Assembly (NCBI GenBank): GCA_017431185.1
Contig: JAFRLP010000387.1
Coordinates: forward strand, 1 to 9,367
Length of the DNA: 9,367 bases
Source of the DNA: Victivallales bacterium
Lineage (GTDB): Bacteria > Verrucomicrobiota > Lentisphaeria > Oligosphaerales > Oligosphaeraceae
Reading direction: 5' to 3'
Shown: positions 6,601 to 9,367 of the stretch, one piece after another
Numbering within the stretch: the first letter of the stretch is position 1
Layout: each line of letters begins with the position of its first letter
Notes under the pieces: generated by a model
Databases searched by the model: none
Seen by the model: the letters and a program-made list of their open reading frames with translations, nothing else
Told to the model about the DNA's origin: nothing
Translations under genes and position numbers: made by a program

Positions 6601-7230
6601 GGTAAGCGGTCTGGTCAGGACCATCGTTTCGCAAGTGGGGTTGTACATGACCAGCGCATCCGCCTTGTCGTTGACAAACCATTTTTGGGAGTTGGTCAAT
6701 TGCCCCGCATGGGTCACGCCGTTTTTGACATAGCGGTAGTCTGAAAAGGTTTTGTCCCAGGCCAAAGTATATAGCCAGAAGTATTTGGCTTTTTTCTCGG
6801 CAGTCACGATTTTGAAGCGGATGCGCCAGGTCAGCCCTTCCGGGGTCACTTCGTAGCAGGACTTCAGCCTCAGGTCACCGTAGATGGTGTCACGCTCCAG
6901 CAACAGTTTCTCCCCTTTCATCGTGCCGCCGACCTGGGCGGGAACCTGTCCGTCAACGGTCAGTTTCACGGACTGCAGCTGCTCTGGCGTCTTGGGGAAT
7001 GGCTCATAACGGGTTCCCGCAGAGGAACAGCTGTTGACAAACAACTCCTTCCCCTGGAAGGCAAAACCGCTGAGCCGCCACTTTCCCTTCTCCCAGAAGG
7101 TCAGTCGGTAGGGTCCTGACTCCAACTGCACGGTGCCGCTCTGCGGCCATGCCTGAAGGTTCTCGGCGGCCCGCAAGGCGGCGCCAGCAAAGCCGAAGAT
7201 TGCAATGACGAGGAAAAGCCGTGTTTTCAT
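3664..7230 (-). CDS. Secreted DUF6067/GH123-like glycoside hydrolase
   Basis: A 1188-residue exported protein. A signal peptide is clear: MKTR, a hydrophobic core LFLVIAIFGFAGAAL, and probable cleavage after ALRA near residue 21. Residues about 25-275 look like a beta-sandwich domain. A Pro/Ala/Ser-rich linker at 278-297 leads to a carbohydrate-binding-like beta domain at about 300-436 (ILLDFES start, LIDDVKVTPV end). From about 481 the protein resembles DUF6067: DRGLLWFCESEQHW at 656-669, then a probable TIM barrel with GLYIDP at 796-801 and GVANLDEWGP at 897-906, and a C-terminal beta domain at about 1114-1188. The adjacent D902-E903 pair recalls the Asp-Glu catalytic pair of GH123 beta-N-acetylgalactosaminidases; this is inference. 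ATG 7230 is chosen over an in-frame TTG at 7272 because it starts the signal peptide; AGGAG lies 13 bases upstream. It is last in a tight - strand operon. Substrate unknown. Confidence 0.8.
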   Translation of the reverse strand: MKTRLFLVIAIFGFAGAALRAAENLQAWPQSGTVQLESGPYRLTFWEKGKWRLSGFAFQGKELFVNSCSSAGTRYEPFPKTPEQLQSVKLTVDGQVPAQVGGTMKGEKLLLERDTIYGDLRLKSCYEVTPEGLTWRIRFKIVTAEKKAKYFWLYTLAWDKTFSDYRYVKNGVTHAGQLTNSQKWFVNDKADALVMYNPTCETMVLTRPLTPIPTEVRHQAIWDELAYHKYYLQLKAPEWTVGHESPEYVLACSARHAKSADWGSLATEMFRQVQSELPPPAAYPKTAQPSASPAQGKAKSILLDFESDSPNHTDEIVYKGKGSYLFPGNGQAAMRRISLPGLAPGASYRIDLAMRKGTCAVSEARRMMFSVGDNPAGKDFRSFFKDGGKEIPGEDKWTAAKGFFTVPQDSQGGFLMLHNPTTVPLLIDDVKVTPVQAGSAEARVAAGEQKVIRPVPPITDEEAAKEDWLANRRGVEALDDDFILPPFSPIRYQSGVASVWGRDYSFDSYGLLRQVKILDGDFLAGAMGFSATVNGEKVRFRPETQVVLRQKKGVVELYSRATSPNMDIEVRTTVEYDGMLKVDFTFVPRGTVEVEDFRYSIPYPEKYAQFIHYTGAREGGLSLNVPRCSNTRRLPKGEGVVWSAPFKILVWLGGYDRGLLWFCESEQHWSPHERQERQAGLTVSRSQGLVKLEVNPIAAPRLFSKATTYTFGLMATPVRPRPAGWRTLDMNYDYRADVAERQTGADTPVIYSSGSYDFTPPETRNPMAVSFYPRLYDLKAYRQRVESAHARNRLFGLYIDPILFNLGIYKDMSQYKSVGWDPTTDNADSKDARIDAPFLWQSPETRRFFAEWRKEPLATAPYSKNYGERQYQVGLGSRYADFFCYLLEKHADLGCDGVANLDEWGPVPDQNPRHDMGYYDRDGQRHPEYDWFARRSLLKRMCAVFYRKHGRIPLMRVHLAATLVAPIASFCESVVTGENLNSAYFRRSSLMDKYTENGQEMLDSLDHGGKDFLHYASSPDRWAIEYGGQAFGWAVCVMSNLTKSPGFDPTYAASDEASRDYLAMCLAHDNLLWPVFCKPDSAYRLMKIKQDFRIGDPEVVFHPYWGDSHPAAVDGTECYAVCWQNRDRFLVAVTNLSLKDQNLTVTLDKRHFPKGKILDAESRQAVELQNHAFQVSIPRRNYRVYLAE

Positions 7231-7262
7231 CTTGACAAAACCACTCCTGCACTTGCGAAAAC

Positions 7263-8279
7263 TCACTCCCAATACGGGATCACCGTGCCGCCGCCCTCCT
7301 TCAGGGCCTTGCGGTAGCAGCGGGTGATGACCGCCAGGTCCTCGGCCCCGAGTCCCACGCTGTTGAAATAGATGATTTCCTCGTCATTTTCCCGCCCTGG
7401 CTTGCTGCCCAGCAGGATTTCCCCGAGTTCGGCATGGAGTTGCTCCTCGCGGAAGAGTCCGTCACGGTACATCAGGGAGACCGTGCTGATTTGACGGTGC
7501 TTGACCCCCTCCCAGTCATCCACCACCACTTTGCCGCATTTGGGCAGGCAATCGTATTCGTATTCAAAGTCCGCCAGGTTCAGGCAGGTCTGCCCTGGAT
7601 GCAGCCAATCCGCAAAGACGACTGGCGTCGCCGAAATGGTCACCGTGATGACGATGTCGCTGTCCAGGGCGGCCTGCTTCGGGTTGTCCGTGGCGACCAC
7701 CTCCATGTTGAGTTTGCGCGACATCTCCTCGGCGTATTTCGCGGACTGCTCCGGGCGGATGTCATAGACATAGCACTTCTTCAGCGTAGGCCGGGCGATC
7801 TGCGCCGCCTCCAGTTGCAGACGCGCCTGGAAGCCCGCCCCCATCAGGAGGATGTTCCTGGCGTCCTTCCTGGCCAGCATGTCGATGGCCAGGGCGCTGG
7901 CCGCGCCAGTGCGCACGCCCGACACCTGTGTGCAGTCGGCCACGCAGAGGGGAATCTTGGTGTCGGGGTCGTTCAGGATGACCAGCCCCGTGGCGCGTGG
8001 CAGCCCCTGCTTGTAGTTCTGGGGATTGGAGCCGAGCCATTTGATGCCAGCCATGTTGATGTCACCGCCAATGCAGCAGGGCATGGCGTTGCAGCGTCCA
8101 TAGCGGTTTTCATCCTCCACCGTGTTCCCCCAGCGAAGCACAACCTTGCTGGGGCTGTTGACCTGGTGACGGACATGCAGGGTGAGAATTTCCCGAACAT
8201 CCTCTATGGCGGCGCGGATATCATGCCCACCCAGGGCGCGCAACTGCGCATCATTCAAGAACATCAAATCCAACTTCAT
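7263..8279 (-). CDS. Ornithine cyclodeaminase/mu-crystallin family dehydrogenase
   Basis: A 338-residue cytoplasmic NAD(P)-dependent enzyme of the OCD/mu-crystallin superfamily, whose members include ornithine cyclodeaminase, alanine and imine reductases, SbnB and tyramine oxidase subunit B. Seen: N-terminal FLNDAQLRALG, AGIKWLGSNPQNYKQGLPR at 77-95 (Lys80 in the substrate pocket), SGVRTGAASALA around Arg123, and a Rossmann motif LLMGAGFQARLQLEAA at 144-159. The classical OCD segment with GxDxPGK is missing; the equivalent stretch at 235-261 reads ADFEYEYDCLPKCG followed by VVVDDWEGVKHR. The GSN..N..GLPR and VDDW motifs recall the tyramine oxidase subunit B group, so true ornithine cyclodeaminase activity is unlikely. 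AGGAG at 8290-8286 stands 6 bases before the ATG. The gene begins 15 bases after the NIF3 gene and ends 32 bases before the DUF6067 gene. Substrate unknown. Confidence 0.82.
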   Translation of the reverse strand: MKLDLMFLNDAQLRALGGHDIRAAIEDVREILTLHVRHQVNSPSKVVLRWGNTVEDENRYGRCNAMPCCIGGDINMAGIKWLGSNPQNYKQGLPRATGLVILNDPDTKIPLCVADCTQVSGVRTGAASALAIDMLARKDARNILLMGAGFQARLQLEAAQIARPTLKKCYVYDIRPEQSAKYAEEMSRKLNMEVVATDNPKQAALDSDIVITVTISATPVVFADWLHPGQTCLNLADFEYEYDCLPKCGKVVVDDWEGVKHRQISTVSLMYRDGLFREEQLHAELGEILLGSKPGRENDEEIIYFNSVGLGAEDLAVITRCYRKALKEGGGTVIPYWE

Positions 8280-8285
8280 GATTTT

Positions 8286-8290
8286 CTCCT
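8286..8290 (-). promoter_or_regulatory. Ribosome binding site of the OCD-family gene
   Basis: AGGAG (within AAAGGAGA) on the - strand lies 6 bases before the ATG at 8279 and just past the NIF3 gene's TAA (8297-8295). It confirms this start and suggests a shared transcript. Confidence 0.7.
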
Positions 8291-8294
8291 TTAT

Positions 8295-9062
8295 TTACAA
8301 TCCAGTGGGGCAATCCAAAAAAGTCAAGTCCAACTGCGGGCAGTCCTGCGCCATCCGGCGCATCACGGCCTGCGGGCCAGTGGTCTCCGTGGCGTAGTGG
8401 CCAGCGGCGAGAACGCAGAAATCCTGTTCGCGGATGCGATGGAAGTACTCGTGCTGCATCTCGCCTGTCAGCAGTGTGTCGTATCCGGCGGAGACCGCCT
8501 CGTCAACGAATTCGATTCCACCACCGGAAACGATGGCGATGCGACGAATCATGCGGTCTTTCCGCAAGCAGAACAGACGGCAACTCCCGTGAAGCGATTG
8601 CTCCAGTTTCACGGCAAGTTGATCACAGGAGACTGGAGCCTCCAACTCCCCCGCAAAGCCGATGTTCTGCCCATGGTACATGCCGAAGGGGCTGCGACGC
8701 TCCGCAGGAAGCCCCAGCAGGTCGCAGAGTTGCGCGTTGTTGCCCAGCGTGGGATGCGCGTCCAGCGGCAGATGCATGGCATACAGCGAAAGGCCATTGG
8801 AGAGCAAAAGGCGCAGGCGCGAGGCATGGTATCCCGTGAAGCGCGGAATGCCGCCGCCCCAGCTGACGCCGTGGTGGCAGAACAGCAAATCACACCCTGC
8901 GTCAAGTGCCTTCTCAAAGGTCTGAAGACAGGCGTCCACGGCGAAACCGACCTTGCGCACCTCCGCCCTCCCCTCCGCCTGCAGACCGTTGTTGGAGGAG
9001 TCGGAGAACGCAACGGGGCGGAGCAATCCGTCCAGATAGGCAACGACTTCAGTGAGTTTCAT
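8295..9062 (-). CDS. NIF3/DUF34-family dinuclear metal-centre protein
   Basis: A 255-residue NIF3-like protein, related to E. coli YbgI (247 residues) and often labelled GTP cyclohydrolase 1 type 2 homolog. The family forms hexameric rings with a two-metal site; its cellular reaction is still poorly defined. The ligands are all visible: His63-His64 in LLFCHHGVSWGG, Asp101 in MHLPLDAHP, and His222 and Glu226 in AGHYATE. The first three are numbered as in YbgI. The N-terminus (LTEVVAYLDGLL, then SNNGLQ) and IVSGGGIEF near 178-185 also fit, and the length is that of the short form without an inserted domain. GGGGAGG at 9075-9069 lies 6 bases before ATG 9062, which fixes the start. It sits between two other operon genes with gaps of 18 and 15 bases. 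Family firm, role here unknown. Confidence 0.88.
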   Translation of the reverse strand: MKLTEVVAYLDGLLRPVAFSDSSNNGLQAEGRAEVRKVGFAVDACLQTFEKALDAGCDLLFCHHGVSWGGGIPRFTGYHASRLRLLLSNGLSLYAMHLPLDAHPTLGNNAQLCDLLGLPAERRSPFGMYHGQNIGFAGELEAPVSCDQLAVKLEQSLHGSCRLFCLRKDRMIRRIAIVSGGGIEFVDEAVSAGYDTLLTGEMQHEYFHRIREQDFCVLAAGHYATETTGPQAVMRRMAQDCPQLDLTFLDCPTGL

Positions 9063-9080
9063 GCAAGGCCTCCCCGCACG

Positions 9081-9367
9081 TCAATTGATTTTCCGCAGGT
9101 CGAGCTGCGCCTCTTCCCAGAAGAGTTTGTCCTCGACAAGCTTGTTGTCGATCTCCCAGAAGTGGTTCATCGTGTCCTCGCGGCGCGGACCGCGCTTCTT
9201 GACGGACGCCAGGTACTCCTGGAGTTTTTCGGGGGCGATGGCGCACTCCGTGTGGAACTGTTCGGGGCTGGAGAGCAGTTCATGCGCCAGGGCCTCGGCG
9301 CACGGGTCTTTCGCGAAAAGATTGAGGGTGCAGACAATGAGCGTGCCAGGCCCGACCGAAACGCTGA
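9081..9367 (-). CDS. C-terminal end of a large protein, possibly a glycoside hydrolase (partial)
   Basis: An open - strand frame enters from the right edge and ends at TGA 9083-9081, giving the last 94 residues. It begins SVSVGPGTLIVCTLNLFAKD, then continues as a charged helical tail (EKLQEYLASVKKRGPRRED) to LDLRKIN. A V..G.GTLIVCTL.L stretch is common near the C-terminus of family 2 and related glycoside hydrolases in a beta accessory domain, and a glycosidase would suit the operon. With only this end visible, the family assignment is a guess; that it is coding is well supported by the continuous frame, sensible composition and 18-base gap to the NIF3 gene, whose ribosome site follows the stop. 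No signal or catalytic region can be seen. Confidence 0.6.
   Translation of the reverse strand, partial: SVSVGPGTLIVCTLNLFAKDPCAEALAHELLSSPEQFHTECAIAPEKLQEYLASVKKRGPRREDTMNHFWEIDNKLVEDKLFWEEAQLDLRKIN

Noticed and set aside
7231..7272. Upstream extension of the DUF6067 protein from a TTG
   Set aside because: It overlaps the end of the dehydrogenase gene and would place 14 residues before an ideal signal peptide that starts at MKTR.

Overview
The window looks like a piece of a bacterial chromosome, moderately GC-rich, most probably from an anaerobic member of the Lentisphaerota/Verrucomicrobiota (PVC) group. This is inferred from the mix of genes: a YejE-type peptide permease with an enlarged periplasmic region, a two-gene SufC/SufB-like (SMS-type) iron-sulfur system of the kind known in anaerobes and methanogens, and a very large secreted DUF6067/GH123-like glycosidase. 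No rRNA, tRNA, phage, insertion sequence or CRISPR was seen. The lineage is an inference and cannot be proved from this window.

Layout. Positions 1-49 hold a GC-rich, hairpin-forming repeat. Positions 50-1637 (+) encode an ABC-transporter permease of the YejE/OppC family, split into two overlapping frames (50-910 and 891-1637). This is most simply one gene with a single-base frameshift near a run of five C at 869-873. A sigma70-like promoter (about 1688-1717) then precedes a compact two-gene unit on the + strand, smsC-like ATPase (1746-2498) and smsB-like scaffold (2501-3424). A structured 239-bp intergenic stretch follows, ending in a strong intrinsic terminator (3607-3643).

The right two thirds are on the - strand and converge on that terminator. 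In order of transcription they are: the C-terminal end of a large protein, possibly a glycoside hydrolase (9367-9081, cut by the window edge); a NIF3/DUF34 dinuclear-metal protein (9062-8295); an ornithine cyclodeaminase/mu-crystallin family dehydrogenase (8279-7263); and a secreted 1188-residue DUF6067/GH123-like protein (7230-3664). Gaps between them are 18, 15 and 32 bp, so they probably form one operon.

How the parts may work together. The sms pair is a self-contained Fe-S assembly unit with no cysteine desulfurase or other suf gene beside it. The - strand operon couples extracellular polysaccharide breakdown with a cytoplasmic NAD(P)-dependent imine/opine-type dehydrogenase and a NIF3 protein. 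That association is the least explained part of the window and the best candidate for an undescribed pathway, possibly use of an amino-sugar or amine-substituted glycan, though this is speculation.
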